Positions 30,989-39,492 of a stretch of DNA of 64,000 nt are shown one piece after another. How positions within the stretch are numbered: position 1 is the first letter of the stretch; every line of letters starts with the position of its first letter. Made by a program: the position numbers and the translations under genes. The notes under the pieces are model-generated. The model made no database searches and was not told where the DNA came from. It was given only the letters and a program-made list of their open reading frames with translations. The stretch is from the NCBI GenBank assembly GCA_963770505.1, contig CAVYPR010000001.1:186001-250000 (forward strand). Reading direction: 5' to 3'. This DNA is from CAVYPR01 sp963770505 (GTDB lineage: Bacteria > Actinomycetota > Acidimicrobiia > Acidimicrobiales > RAAP-2).

Positions 30989-33495
30989 CCACGACCCTCG
31001 AGCGCCCGCCCACTGTCCTCGCCCCCGGGGACGGTGGGATGCCGGCCCGGCGCGCCATGGTGCGCTGGGCCTGGCGGCTGTTCCGCCGGGAGTGGCGTCA
31101 GCAGGTCCTGATCCTGGCGCTGGTGGCGGTGGCCGTGGCGGCCACCGTGGTCGGGGCCACGGTGGCCATCGACGACGAGCCCCCGGCGAACAGCGGCTTC
31201 GGCACCGCCCACGACATGGCCACCCTCGAGGGCCCGGTCTCCCAGGTCGACGCCCAGATCGCCAGGCTGGCCCACCGTTTCGGCCCGGTCGACGTGATCG
31301 AGAACCAGACCTTGACCGTCCCGGGCTCGATCGAGACCTACGACCTGCGGGCCCAGAACCCCGACGGCCCGTTCGCTCAGCCGATGCTCTCGCTGGTGAG
31401 CGGGCGCTACCCCAGCTCGGCCGACCAGGTGGCCCTCACCCAGGGCGTGGCCTCGGCCTTCGGCGTCGACGTCGGCGACGCCTGGCACGAGGGCGGCACC
31501 ACCCGCACGGTGGTGGGCATCGTCGAGAACCCCCAGAGCCTCCTCGACGAGTTCGCCCTGGTGGTCCCCGGGCAGGTCTCCCGCCCGACGTCGAGCACGG
31601 TGCTGTTCAACGCCCCCGGCGTCGCCCCCTCGTCCATCGGGTCGACCGTGCGCACCACGGGGTCCACGGTGACAAGCAACCCCATCAACCCCGAGACGAT
31701 CGTGCTGGCCCTGGCCACCCTGGGAATGCTGCTCATCGTGCTGGTGGCCGTGGGCGGTTTCTCGGTGCTGGCCCAGCGCCGCCTCCGCTCCATCGGGATG
31801 CTGGGCGCCCTCGGGGCGACCGACGGCGACGTGGCACTCGTGGTGCGGGCCAACGGGCTCGTGGTCGGCGTGGTCGGGACCGTGACCGGCGCGGTGCTGG
31901 GGTTCTTTGTCTGGCTCGCCTACCGACCGCACCTCGAAGCCAGCTCCCACCACCTGCTCGGCGTGCTGCAGCTGCCGTGGCTGGTGGTGGGGATCGCCTG
32001 TGCGCTGGCCGTCGTGGCCACCTACATCGCCGCCTCCCGCCCGGCCCGGGTGGTGTCCCGGGTCCCCATCGTGGTGGCGCTCTCCGGGCGGCCGGAGCCC
32101 CCCAAGAAGCTGCACCGCACCGCCCTGCCCGGGATCATCGCCCTGCTGGCCGGGGTCCTGCTCGTGGTGATCTCGGGAAGCAGTGGAAACGGCGGGGGCG
32201 GCGCGCTGCCGCTCGTGATCGGGCTCGTCGCCCTCATCGTGGCCATCGTCCTGCTCGCCCCGTTCTGCGTCGACGCGCTGGCCAAGACGGCGCGCTGGAC
32301 CCCGATCGCCGTGCGCCTGGCCCTGCGGGACCTCGCCCGCTACCGAGCCCGCTCCGGTCCGGCGCTGGCGGCGATCAGTCTCGGGGTGATGATCGCCATG
32401 ATCATCTCGGTCGTGGCCGCCGCCCGCTACGGCAACGTGCTCGACTACGCCGGCCCCAACCTCGCCTCGAACCAGCTCATCGTCTCGGTGACAGGACACC
32501 CGCAGGTCGGCGGCCCCAAGACAGGACCGGCGCCGCCGGCCAAGTCGGTCAGCCCCGCCGTCCAGGAAAGGGCCGAACAGCAGATCGCCTCCTCGCTCGG
32601 GTCCCGCCACCCCGTCACCCTCGAGTCGGTGAACGCCACACTCCTACACCTGGCTCCGGGGAGGAACTTCTCGGGAACGCTGTACGTCGCCACGCCCCAG
32701 CTGCTCCGTGCCTATGGCATCGACCCGGCCTCGGTCCCGCGCTCGGCCGACATCCTCACCATGCGACCCGGCATGTCCTCGATCTCGAACATGGCCCTGG
32801 TCGAATCGAGCTACCACTTCGCCGGAGGACCGGGCCCGGACACAACCCAGTTCCCGTGCCCCCCGGGCGCATGCTGGCCCAACCCGGTGATCGTCGAGGA
32901 GAGTGCCCTGCCGTCGGGGACCTCGGCCCCCAACACGGTGATCACCGAGGCGGCCGTCCGCCGCTACCACCTCCAGGAGGCGACCTCGGGCTGGCTGCTC
33001 CAGACGCCCCAGCCGCTCACGGCCGCCCAGATCAGTGAGGCACGGCTGACGGCGGCCTCGGTCGGCATGACAGTCGAGACCAAGAACGACCAGCCCACGT
33101 CGTCGGAGATCATCGGCTGGGCCACCGTCTTCGGCGTCGTGCTCGCCCTCGGGGTCCTGGCCATGACGGTGGGCCTCATCCGCAGCGAGACGGCGAGCGA
33201 CCTGCGCACCCTCACGGCCACCGGAGCCAGCAGCGGCACGCGACGGACCCTGGCCGCGGCCACGGCCGGGGCGCTGGGGTTGCTCGGGGCGGTGATGGGC
33301 ACGGCCGTCGCCTACCTGGCCACCGCCGCCTGGCTCCGCGGCAACTCGTTGAACGGCGGTCTGTCGTCGCTCTCGAACGCGCCGCTGGAGGAGCTGCTCG
33401 TCATCCTGATCGGCATGCCGGTGGCCGCCGCCGCGGTGGGCTGGCTCCTGGCGGGAAGACAGCCGCCGGGCATCTCCCGCCAGCCGATGGAGTGA
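30985..33495 (+). CDS. ABC transporter permease, FtsX/MacB family
   Basis: The 836-residue permease has an N-terminal membrane segment (about 35-55), a large extracytoplasmic domain (about 60-235), three membrane segments with ALATLGMLLIVLVAVGGFSVL and RLRSIGMLGALGATDGDVALVV (FtsX core), a middle pair near LALRDLARYRARSGPAL, a second external domain (about 490-690) and a final FtsX core with ASDLRTLTATGASSGTRRTL. It is a double-FtsX permease, as expected for type VII ABC systems moving lipids, peptides or drugs across or out of the membrane. The substrate is unknown. ACA threonine codons cluster in the second external domain. Confidence 0.88.
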   Translation: MTTTLERPPTVLAPGDGGMPARRAMVRWAWRLFRREWRQQVLILALVAVAVAATVVGATVAIDDEPPANSGFGTAHDMATLEGPVSQVDAQIARLAHRFGPVDVIENQTLTVPGSIETYDLRAQNPDGPFAQPMLSLVSGRYPSSADQVALTQGVASAFGVDVGDAWHEGGTTRTVVGIVENPQSLLDEFALVVPGQVSRPTSSTVLFNAPGVAPSSIGSTVRTTGSTVTSNPINPETIVLALATLGMLLIVLVAVGGFSVLAQRRLRSIGMLGALGATDGDVALVVRANGLVVGVVGTVTGAVLGFFVWLAYRPHLEASSHHLLGVLQLPWLVVGIACALAVVATYIAASRPARVVSRVPIVVALSGRPEPPKKLHRTALPGIIALLAGVLLVVISGSSGNGGGGALPLVIGLVALIVAIVLLAPFCVDALAKTARWTPIAVRLALRDLARYRARSGPALAAISLGVMIAMIISVVAAARYGNVLDYAGPNLASNQLIVSVTGHPQVGGPKTGPAPPAKSVSPAVQERAEQQIASSLGSRHPVTLESVNATLLHLAPGRNFSGTLYVATPQLLRAYGIDPASVPRSADILTMRPGMSSISNMALVESSYHFAGGPGPDTTQFPCPPGACWPNPVIVEESALPSGTSAPNTVITEAAVRRYHLQEATSGWLLQTPQPLTAAQISEARLTAASVGMTVETKNDQPTSSEIIGWATVFGVVLALGVLAMTVGLIRSETASDLRTLTATGASSGTRRTLAAATAGALGLLGAVMGTAVAYLATAAWLRGNSLNGGLSSLSNAPLEELLVILIGMPVAAAAVGWLLAGRQPPGISRQPME

Positions 33496-33516
33496 CGCCC
33501 CGACGGCCCCTTGGCC

Positions 33517-33915
33517 CTAGGCCTGCATGACGACGCGGTCGGTGCGGATCCGCACCGAGATGCGGACCTCGCCCGGTCGGCGCATCGGGTACTCGTCGAC
33601 GCCCAGGTACTTCTTGGCCAGTCGGTCGATGCCGGCGTCGGCCCCCTCGGTCGTGACCTCGACCACGGTGCCGCGCACCGCCACCACGTTGTAGGGGTCG
33701 TCGGGGTCGATCACGCAGACGGCCACCCGCTGGTCCCGCTCCATGTTGCGGGCCTTGGCCCGGCCCTGGGCGGTGTTCACCACGATGTCGTCGCCGTCCA
33801 GCTCGACCCACAGCGGCGTGACCTGTGGCGCGCCGTCGGCGGCCACGGTGGCCAGGGTGGCGAGCACGGGGCGGGCGATGAGCTGGCGAGCCTTGTCGCT
33901 GAGTTTGTCGGTCAT
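33517..33915 (-). CDS. PPOX-class (F420-type) flavin/deazaflavin oxidoreductase
   Basis: The 132-residue split-barrel protein has LATLATVAADGAPQVTPLWVE (first strand and substrate side), TAQGRAKARNMERDQRVAV and DPYNVVAVRGTVVEV, with a C-terminal YPMRRPGEVRISVRIR. This matches the TIGR-type PPOX class F420-dependent enzymes of actinobacteria (Rv1155-like) more than true pyridoxamine phosphate oxidases. Its substrate is not predictable. The gene converges with the ABC permease with 21 bases between stops. The start lies six bases after a TAGGGT hexamer. Confidence 0.85.
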   Translation of the reverse strand: MTDKLSDKARQLIARPVLATLATVAADGAPQVTPLWVELDGDDIVVNTAQGRAKARNMERDQRVAVCVIDPDDPYNVVAVRGTVVEVTTEGADAGIDRLAKKYLGVDEYPMRRPGEVRISVRIRTDRVVMQA

Positions 33916-33921
33916 GGAGCG

Positions 33922-33927
33922 ACCCTA
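33922..33927 (-). promoter_or_regulatory. -10 element for the PPOX gene (leaderless pattern)
   Basis: TAGGGT on the minus strand ends six bases before the ATG at 33915; an overlapping TATAGG lies two bases further upstream. Confidence 0.5.
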
Positions 33928-33977
33928 TACGGGCGCCCCCCAGTGAGAACGCGGCCGGCCCGCGCTGCGCGACCCGG

Positions 33978-34400
33978 CTACCAGACGATGCGCATGTGGC
34001 CCATCACGTCGATGATGGCCCGCTCGGTCTCCGACAGTCCGGTGAACTCGACGCCCAGCCGGGTGCCACCCTCCTGGCCGGGGCCGGTGTTGCGGACCAC
34101 GCCGCTCAGGAGCAGCGTGATCGAGGCACCGGCCGGGGTCTCCACCTCGACGGTGACGTGGCGACCGACGGCTTCTGCGGGCAGCGTGCCGAACACCTCC
34201 ACGCCGACGCCGATGAGGGAGAGGTCGAGGATCCGGCACTCCTGCGAACCGTGGTCCGGCGCGTTTTCGAACCGGTACCGGCCGCGCCACCCGGCGCTCT
34301 CCCGGGGTAGGCGCCTACGTCGTTGTTCCACTCGCTGCCTCCCACAGTCACGCAGAGTCCGCGCGGCACGTTCCCCCGCCCATCGGCTGAGCTCGGCCAC
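33978..34400 (-). CDS. PilZ-domain protein
   Basis: The 140-residue protein is a single PilZ domain after a basic N-terminus. An arginine-rich stretch with RRRRLPRESAGWRGRYRFE supplies the RxxxR-type arginines, and CRILDLSLIGVGVE supplies the (D/N)xSxxG motif, the two parts that bind cyclic di-GMP. The barrel ends with GTRLGVEFTGLSETER. It may be a stand-alone c-di-GMP effector; no diguanylate cyclase is encoded nearby. The GTG start is supported by a CATAAT box 30 bases upstream. Confidence 0.85.
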   Translation of the reverse strand: MAELSRWAGERAARTLRDCGRQRVEQRRRRLPRESAGWRGRYRFENAPDHGSQECRILDLSLIGVGVEVFGTLPAEAVGRHVTVEVETPAGASITLLLSGVVRNTGPGQEGGTRLGVEFTGLSETERAIIDVMGHMRIVW

Positions 34401-34430
34401 CGGTGCGCCTGTGCCGGCTCATTATGCTGC

Positions 34431-34436
34431 CGGCGC
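34431..34436 (-). promoter_or_regulatory. -10 element for the PilZ gene
   Basis: CATAAT on the minus strand, in the 164-base divergent gap, would give a leader of about 24 bases before the GTG at 34400. Confidence 0.4.
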
Positions 34437-34552
34437 ACCTCCCGCGCACGCATGGTGGCGGTCGCACCCGGGCGTCGCCGCCGCCGGCACGGCGCCGCCG
34501 GCCCGCCCCGACGTGCCGCTCGACCTCGTTTGTCGCGCTGCGGCCAAGTCGC

Positions 34553-34558
34553 TACGGT
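34553..34558 (+). promoter_or_regulatory. -10 element for nfo (leaderless pattern)
   Basis: TACGGT ends six bases before the ATG at 34565. Confidence 0.5.
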
Positions 34559-34564
34559 CGCCAC

Positions 34565-35422
34565 ATGCTGATCGGCGCCCACGTCCGGGCCGGGGGGAAG
34601 CTCGTCCCGGCGCTGGAGCGGGCCGAGGAGATCGGGGCCGAGGCGGTCCAGGTCTTCACCCAGAGCCCGCGTGCCTGGAAGTCCACCCAGTACGCCCCCG
34701 AGGTCCTCGACGGCTACCGCGCCGCACAGGCCGCCCACCCGCTGGTCTCGGCCACGTTCTGCCACGCCAGCTACCTCATCAACCTGGCCACGGCCGACGC
34801 CCAGCTGCTCGCCAGGTCCCGGACCTGCCTGGTGGCCAACCTGGCCGCCGCCTCGGGCATGGGTGCCTCGGGCCTGGTGCTGCACATCGGCAGCCACAAG
34901 GGGCTGGGGTTCGAAGAGTGCGTGCCCCAGGTGCAGGCGGCCCTCTCCGACGCCCTCGACGAGGTGGGGGGCGACTGCCCGATCCTGCTCGAGAACGCGG
35001 CGGGGGCGGGGGGGACGATGGGCCGCAGCTTCGCCGAACTGGCCCGGGTCCTCGACGGCTCGGGGCCCGAGCTCGGGGTCTGCCTCGACACCCAGCACCT
35101 GTGGGCCTCTGGTGTGTCGTTCGCCACGGTGGCCGAGGCCGACGGGGCGCTGGCCGACTTCGACCGCCAGATCGGCCTGGAGCGGCTGGGTTGCCTGCAC
35201 CTGAACGACTCCAAGGTCCCCTTCGGGGCCAACCGCGACCGTCACGAGAACGTGGGCGAGGGGACGATCGGCACCGAGGCCCTCGGCGCCCTGCTGGGCC
35301 ACCCCGACCTGCAGGGGCTGGCCGCCATCTTGGAGGTGCCCGGGGCCGGCGACGGTCCGCGCCCGGCCGACGTGGCCGCCGCCCGCCAGGCCCTCGAGGT
35401 GGGCCTGTCGCTCAGGGGGTGA
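34565..35422 (+). CDS. nfo: Endonuclease IV (AP endonuclease)
   Basis: Endonuclease IV cuts DNA 5' to abasic sites in base excision repair. The 285-residue TIM barrel keeps its three-zinc ligand set: His67 in CHASYLINLA, His107 in LHIGSHKG, Glu143 in LLENAAG, Asp175 and His178 in CLDTQHLWASG, His212 in HLNDSK, and Asp225/His227 in NRDRHENVGEG. The start is the ATG giving MLIGAHV; the open frame continues upstream without similarity. It stands alone between the PilZ gene and fumC. Confidence 0.95.
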   Translation: MLIGAHVRAGGKLVPALERAEEIGAEAVQVFTQSPRAWKSTQYAPEVLDGYRAAQAAHPLVSATFCHASYLINLATADAQLLARSRTCLVANLAAASGMGASGLVLHIGSHKGLGFEECVPQVQAALSDALDEVGGDCPILLENAAGAGGTMGRSFAELARVLDGSGPELGVCLDTQHLWASGVSFATVAEADGALADFDRQIGLERLGCLHLNDSKVPFGANRDRHENVGEGTIGTEALGALLGHPDLQGLAAILEVPGAGDGPRPADVAAARQALEVGLSLRG

Positions 35423-35434
35423 CCCCGCCAGAGG

Positions 35435-35464
35435 TTGCACCGGCGGTCCCGGGGGTTCCATGCT
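35435..35464 (+). promoter_or_regulatory. promoter of fumC
   Basis: A -35-like TTGCAC (35435-35440) and a -10-like CATGCT (35459-35464) are 18 bases apart, and the -10 ends six bases before the ATG at 35471. It is the only short-leader promoter here with a clear -35. Confidence 0.5.
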
Positions 35465-35470
35465 GGCCCC

Positions 35471-36850
35471 ATGCGAACCGAATCCGACAGCATGGGGGAG
35501 ATCGGGGTCCCCGACGACCGCTACTGGGGCGCCCAGACCCAGCGCTCCCTCCACCACTTCGCCATCGGTCACGACGTCATGCCCAAGGAGCTGGTCCGGG
35601 CCTTCGGCATCCTGAAGGAGGCCTCGGCCCGGGTCAACGCCGAGCTGGGGAAGCTCGACCCGCACCTGGCCGGGCTCATCGCCACCGCGGCGCGTGAGGT
35701 GGCGGACGGCAAGCTCGACGACCACTTCCCCCTCCGCGTCTGGCAGACCGGCAGCGGGACCCAGACCAACATGAACGCCAACGAGGTCATCTCCAACCGG
35801 GCCATCGAGCTCGACGGGGGGGTGATGGGGAGCAAGTCCCCGGTGCATCCCAACGACCACGTGAACATGTCGCAGTCCTCCAACGACACCTTTCCCACGG
35901 CCATGCACATCGCCGCCGCCGAGGAGCTGACCGGGCGCCTGGTTCCCGCGGTGCGGGGCCTGCGCGAGGCGCTCGCCGCCAAGGCCGAGGCCTTCGCCGG
36001 GGTGACCAAGATCGGCCGGACCCACCTGATGGACGCCGTCCCCCTCACCCTGGGCCAGGAGTTCTCGGGCTACGTGGCCCAGCTCGACGCCGACCTCGAG
36101 CGGGTCGAGCAGACCCTCCCGGGCCTCTACGAGCTGGCGGCCGGGGGGTCGGCCGTGGGCACCGGGCTCAACACGCATCCCGAGTTCGGCACGCGGGTGG
36201 CGGCCGTGATCGCCGAGCTCACCGGCCTGCCCTTCGTCACCGCCCCCAACAAGTTCGCCGCCCTGGCCGCCCACGACGCGCTGGTCTGGGCCAGCGCCGC
36301 CCTGCGCACCCTGGCCGGGTCGTTGGCCAAGATCGCCGACGACATCCGCTGGCTGGGCTCGGGGCCGCGCAGCGGCCTGGGCGAGCTGGTGCTGCCGGCC
36401 AACGAGCCGGGCTCCTCCATCATGCCGGGCAAGGTCAACCCCACCCAGAGCGAGGCCATGATCATGGTCTGCATCCAGGTGATCGGGAACGACACGGCGG
36501 TGGCCGTGGCCGGTGCCCGGGGCAACTTCGAGCTGAACGTGAACAAGCCGGTCATCGCCTTCAACGTGCTGCACTCCATCGGCCTCCTCTCCGACGCCTG
36601 CCGGGGGTTCCGCGAGTTCTGCGTGGAGGGTCTCGAGCCCGACCCCGAGCAGATCCAGCGCCACCTGGAGAACTCGCTCATGCTGGTGACCGCCCTCAAC
36701 CCGCTCATCGGCTACGACAAGGCGGCCGCGGTGGCCAAGAAGGCCCACACCGAGCGGACCACCCTGCGCCAGGCGGCGGTCGACCTGGGCTACCTCACCG
36801 GCGAGCAGTTCGACGAGGCGGTGCGCCCCGAGGAGATGACCCACCCGTGA
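35471..36850 (+). CDS. fumC: Class II fumarate hydratase
   Basis: FumC interconverts fumarate and malate in the TCA cycle without an iron-sulfur cluster. The 459-residue protein has the aspartase/fumarase signature GSSIMPGKVNPTQSEAM (about 314-330), the upstream TGSGTQTNMNANEV and NDHVNMSQSSNDTFPTAMH substrate segments, and GRTHLMDAVPLTLGQE with the catalytic-site His. Length and motifs are complete. The stop overlaps the start of the pterin dehydratase by one base, so the two are coupled. Confidence 0.97.
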   Translation: MRTESDSMGEIGVPDDRYWGAQTQRSLHHFAIGHDVMPKELVRAFGILKEASARVNAELGKLDPHLAGLIATAAREVADGKLDDHFPLRVWQTGSGTQTNMNANEVISNRAIELDGGVMGSKSPVHPNDHVNMSQSSNDTFPTAMHIAAAEELTGRLVPAVRGLREALAAKAEAFAGVTKIGRTHLMDAVPLTLGQEFSGYVAQLDADLERVEQTLPGLYELAAGGSAVGTGLNTHPEFGTRVAAVIAELTGLPFVTAPNKFAALAAHDALVWASAALRTLAGSLAKIADDIRWLGSGPRSGLGELVLPANEPGSSIMPGKVNPTQSEAMIMVCIQVIGNDTAVAVAGARGNFELNVNKPVIAFNVLHSIGLLSDACRGFREFCVEGLEPDPEQIQRHLENSLMLVTALNPLIGYDKAAAVAKKAHTERTTLRQAAVDLGYLTGEQFDEAVRPEEMTHP

Positions 36851-37131
36851 TGTCCCCCGAGGAGGCCGACGCCGCCCTGGTCGGCCTCGACTGGACCAGG
36901 GAGGGCGACGAGTTGGTGAAGGTGGTCCGCCGGGGGAACTTCTCCGGCGCCCTGGCCTTCGTCAACGCGGTGGGCGCCCGGGCGGAGGCGGCCGACCACC
37001 ACCCCGACATCTGGATCAGCTGGGACACCGTGACGCTCCGCCTCACCACCCACTCGGCGGGGGGACTGACGGAGAAGGACTTCGCCCTGGCCGCCGAGGT
37101 CGACCGGCTACTCGAGGAGGGTGTCGCGTAG
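36850..37131 (+). CDS. 4a-hydroxytetrahydrobiopterin dehydratase (PCD/DCoH)
   Basis: The 93-residue protein has the family signature AEAADHHPDIWISWDTVTL, with the active-site His-His-Pro, the downstream aromatic and the later THSAGGLTEKD. Pterin-4a-carbinolamine dehydratases recycle oxidised pterins after aromatic amino acid hydroxylation; in bacteria without such hydroxylases the role is unclear, and no hydroxylase gene is visible here. ATG 36850 overlaps the fumC stop; GTG 36847 is possible. Its end overlaps the convergent phosphatase gene by 24 bases. Confidence 0.9.
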   Translation: MSPEEADAALVGLDWTREGDELVKVVRRGNFSGALAFVNAVGARAEAADHHPDIWISWDTVTLRLTTHSAGGLTEKDFALAAEVDRLLEEGVA

Positions 37132-37842
37132 CCCGGCCACCACCGCCGGCCCGGCCCCGGCCGCCTCGGCGTACTCCTCGATGGAGCCGTAGTCGGCCCG
37201 CAGGCCGTGGAGCAGGGCCGAGATGTTGGTGGGGGCGGCCGAGAACACCTCGGTGGCCCCCTCGATGACGTCCTTTCCCTCCGGGAAGCGCTCGACCAGC
37301 TTGGCCCGCAGGGCCTCCATGGCCTCGGCGCTGAGGGCATAGTCGTGGACCACGGTGTCGTCGTCCACCCCCAGCAGGGAGAGCAGGACGGCCACCAGCA
37401 CGCCGGTCCGGTCCTTGCCCGCCGTGCAGTGGACGATCACCGGGTGGGCGCGGCGCTCGGCGATGATGGTCAGCACCCGGGCGATCTGCGGGGCGGCGTC
37501 GCGGGCGATCTCGGCGTACTGGGTGGCCAGCATCCCCGGCGTGAGGTCGAACGTCTCCGGCGACGGCACGGTGTCGAGCAGGGGCACGTGGTGGAAGCCC
37601 ACAGGGATCTCCTCCACCGGGAACCGGCCCCGCTCCAGCTCGTAGGTGGTGCGCAGGTCGATGACCGTCGCCACCCCGAGCTGACGGATGACCGTGCGGT
37701 CGGCGGGGGTGAGGCGGGAGAGGCCGTCGGCGCGGAAGAGGGTCCGCCACCGGATCCGCCGGCCGCCGGCTGCCGGGTAGCCGCCCAGGTCGCGGAAGTT
37801 GACGGCGCCCTCCAGCGGGATGCGACGGTCGAGCTGTTGCAT
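37108..37842 (-). CDS. Tyrosine-protein phosphatase (DSP/PTP-like, Y_phosphatase3)
   Basis: The 244-residue protein has NFRDLGGYPAAGG near the N-terminus (15-27), the general acid region and the catalytic P-loop VHCTAGKDRTG (137-147), with Cys139 and Arg145. This is the PF13350-type phosphatase related to Mycobacterium PtpB and Listeria LipA, acting on phosphotyrosine, phosphoserine or phosphoinositides. No signal peptide is seen. ATG 37842 is chosen; TACACT ends nine bases upstream. The 3' end overlaps the convergent dehydratase gene. Confidence 0.92.
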   Translation of the reverse strand: MQQLDRRIPLEGAVNFRDLGGYPAAGGRRIRWRTLFRADGLSRLTPADRTVIRQLGVATVIDLRTTYELERGRFPVEEIPVGFHHVPLLDTVPSPETFDLTPGMLATQYAEIARDAAPQIARVLTIIAERRAHPVIVHCTAGKDRTGVLVAVLLSLLGVDDDTVVHDYALSAEAMEALRAKLVERFPEGKDVIEGATEVFSAAPTNISALLHGLRADYGSIEEYAEAAGAGPAVVAGLRDTLLE

Positions 37843-37851
37843 GCTCGCCCG

Positions 37852-37857
37852 AGTGTA
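37852..37857 (-). promoter_or_regulatory. -10 element for the phosphatase gene (leaderless pattern)
   Basis: TACACT on the minus strand ends nine bases before the ATG at 37842. Confidence 0.45.
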
Positions 37858-37883
37858 ACGACCGCCCGCCGCGGTCCGTCCCG

Positions 37884-38525
37884 TCAGCGCAGCGGCATGT
37901 CCCAGAGCGGGAACCAGCGTGTGAGGTCGGCCTCGACCGGCAGGTCGGCGCCGACCACCGCCCGGATGCGCAGCTCGAGCTCGCTGTCGCGGTGCTCGGG
38001 GCCGTCGGGGGCGAACGGGTAGAAGGTGCCCCGCTTGAACAGGTAGATGAGGAAGAGGGCCTTGGTGTCCGGGTCGGCCTCGGCCGTGGGGGTGAGGCCG
38101 AACACCGAGCACAGGAGCTGCGGGCCCCACCCGTTGTCGCTGAGCGTCGAGTTGATGAGGTGGACCCGGGTGACCAGGTCGTCGACCTCGGGGTCCTCGA
38201 GGAGCAGCCAGCGGTAGCCGTAGGAGTCCTCGGCCTGGGTGAGCTGGTCCGTGCCGCCCGCGTCCCCGGTGCCGCCGGACTGGGGCGCGGGGGCCTGGGG
38301 GGCAGCGGCGTCATCGTCGGGGATCGACAGCAACTCGGCAATCTCGCGGCGGACGTCCTCGGCCGGCCGGCCGGCCGGCGGCTTCCAGCACACACCGGCC
38401 TTGGGCGCCACGACCAGGCCGGCCGCCGTCTGGAGGGTCACCGCCGCCGACGGCAGGGCGAACAGGGCGTCGAGGTTGGGCCGGACCGGCTTGGTCCGCC
38501 CCAAGAGGGCGTCGAACAGTCCCAA
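37884..38525 (-). CDS. pspAB: PspAB-family protein
   Basis: The 213-residue protein opens with MGLFDALLGRTKPVRPNLDALFALP and has SYGYRWLLLEDPEVDDLVT, FGLTP and FLIYLFKRGTFYPFAP, as in the PspA-associated protein PspAB of actinobacteria. A Pro/Ala/Gly-rich linker lies at about 75-95. It is predicted to be cytosolic and to work with PspA and HtpX in the envelope stress response; its biochemical role is unknown. It is the last gene of the pspA-htpX-pspAB operon, 16 bases after htpX. Confidence 0.87.
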   Translation of the reverse strand: MGLFDALLGRTKPVRPNLDALFALPSAAVTLQTAAGLVVAPKAGVCWKPPAGRPAEDVRREIAELLSIPDDDAAAPQAPAPQSGGTGDAGGTDQLTQAEDSYGYRWLLLEDPEVDDLVTRVHLINSTLSDNGWGPQLLCSVFGLTPTAEADPDTKALFLIYLFKRGTFYPFAPDGPEHRDSELELRIRAVVGADLPVEADLTRWFPLWDMPLR

Positions 38526-38541
38526 GCGAGCTGCCCCCGGC

Positions 38542-39492
38542 TCAGTGGGGCTGGCCGAGCTCTGACTCGAGCTGGGCCAGCTGGGCCAGGCGGCGCTCCA
38601 GGCTCGGGTGGGTCGAGAAGAGCGCGCTCAGCGACCAGTTGCTCGAGCCCTGCCCCTGGGTGGCCCGGTTCGTCACCGCGGCGGGGGTGAAGAAGAAGGC
38701 GTTGAACGGCTCGGCGTGGCGGAGGTCCTTGGTGGGGATGCGGCCCATCTCCCCGGTGATCTTCACCAGGGCCGAGGCCAATAGGGAGGGGCGACCGATG
38801 AGGATGGCCCCCGAGCGGTCGGCGGCCAGCTCGCGGTAGCGCGAGAGCGCCCGGGTGAGCAGGAAGCTCACCGCGTAGACGAGGATCGAGACCAGCATGA
38901 TGAACATCTCGGCCACGATCAGCTGGGACCCTGTGCGGCTCCCGCCGCCCCGGCCCCCGAACAGGCCGGCGTAGAACATGACCCGCGTGAGCAGCCCGGC
39001 CAGCACCCCGAGCGAGCTGGCGATGGTCATGATGGCCACGTCGCGGTGGGCCACGTGCGACAGCTCGTGGGCCAGCACGGCCTCGATCTCGGGCTCGTCG
39101 AGCCGGCGGAGCAGGCCGGAGGTGGCGCAGACCACGGCGGCCTTGGGGCTGCGGCCGGTGGCGAAGGCGTTGGGGATGTCGGTGTCGGCGATGGCCACCC
39201 GCGGCTTGGGCATGTCGGCCAGGGCGCAGAGCCGGTCGATGGCCCCGTGGAGCTCGGGGGCCTGCTCGGGGGTGACGATGTGGCCGTGCATGCCCCACAG
39301 GGCGATGCGGTCCGAGAACCAGTACTGGCAGAACAGCAGGCCCCCGAGGATCACGACGATGAAGATCAGGCTGTGCAGGACGGCCCAGAGGACGGCGGCG
39401 AAGACCCCGTAGAGGATGACCAGGAAGAGCCCGGTCATGAACATCCGCCAGGACAGGGAGCGGTCGCTCGGGATGTTGCGGGCGAGGGACAT
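38542..39492 (-). CDS. htpX: Membrane zinc metalloprotease HtpX
   Basis: HtpX degrades damaged membrane proteins. The 316-residue protein has two N-terminal membrane segments (about 18-57), the zinc motif HELSH (142-146) and a third ligand Glu in RELAADRSGA (about 222), with further hydrophobic segments at about 152-170 and 190-210. RSPKAAVVCATSGLLR before the zinc site is typical. The ATG overlaps the pspA stop by one base, and PspAB follows, so membrane repair and proteolysis are co-expressed. Confidence 0.95.
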   Translation of the reverse strand: MSLARNIPSDRSLSWRMFMTGLFLVILYGVFAAVLWAVLHSLIFIVVILGGLLFCQYWFSDRIALWGMHGHIVTPEQAPELHGAIDRLCALADMPKPRVAIADTDIPNAFATGRSPKAAVVCATSGLLRRLDEPEIEAVLAHELSHVAHRDVAIMTIASSLGVLAGLLTRVMFYAGLFGGRGGGSRTGSQLIVAEMFIMLVSILVYAVSFLLTRALSRYRELAADRSGAILIGRPSLLASALVKITGEMGRIPTKDLRHAEPFNAFFFTPAAVTNRATQGQGSSNWSLSALFSTHPSLERRLAQLAQLESELGQPH

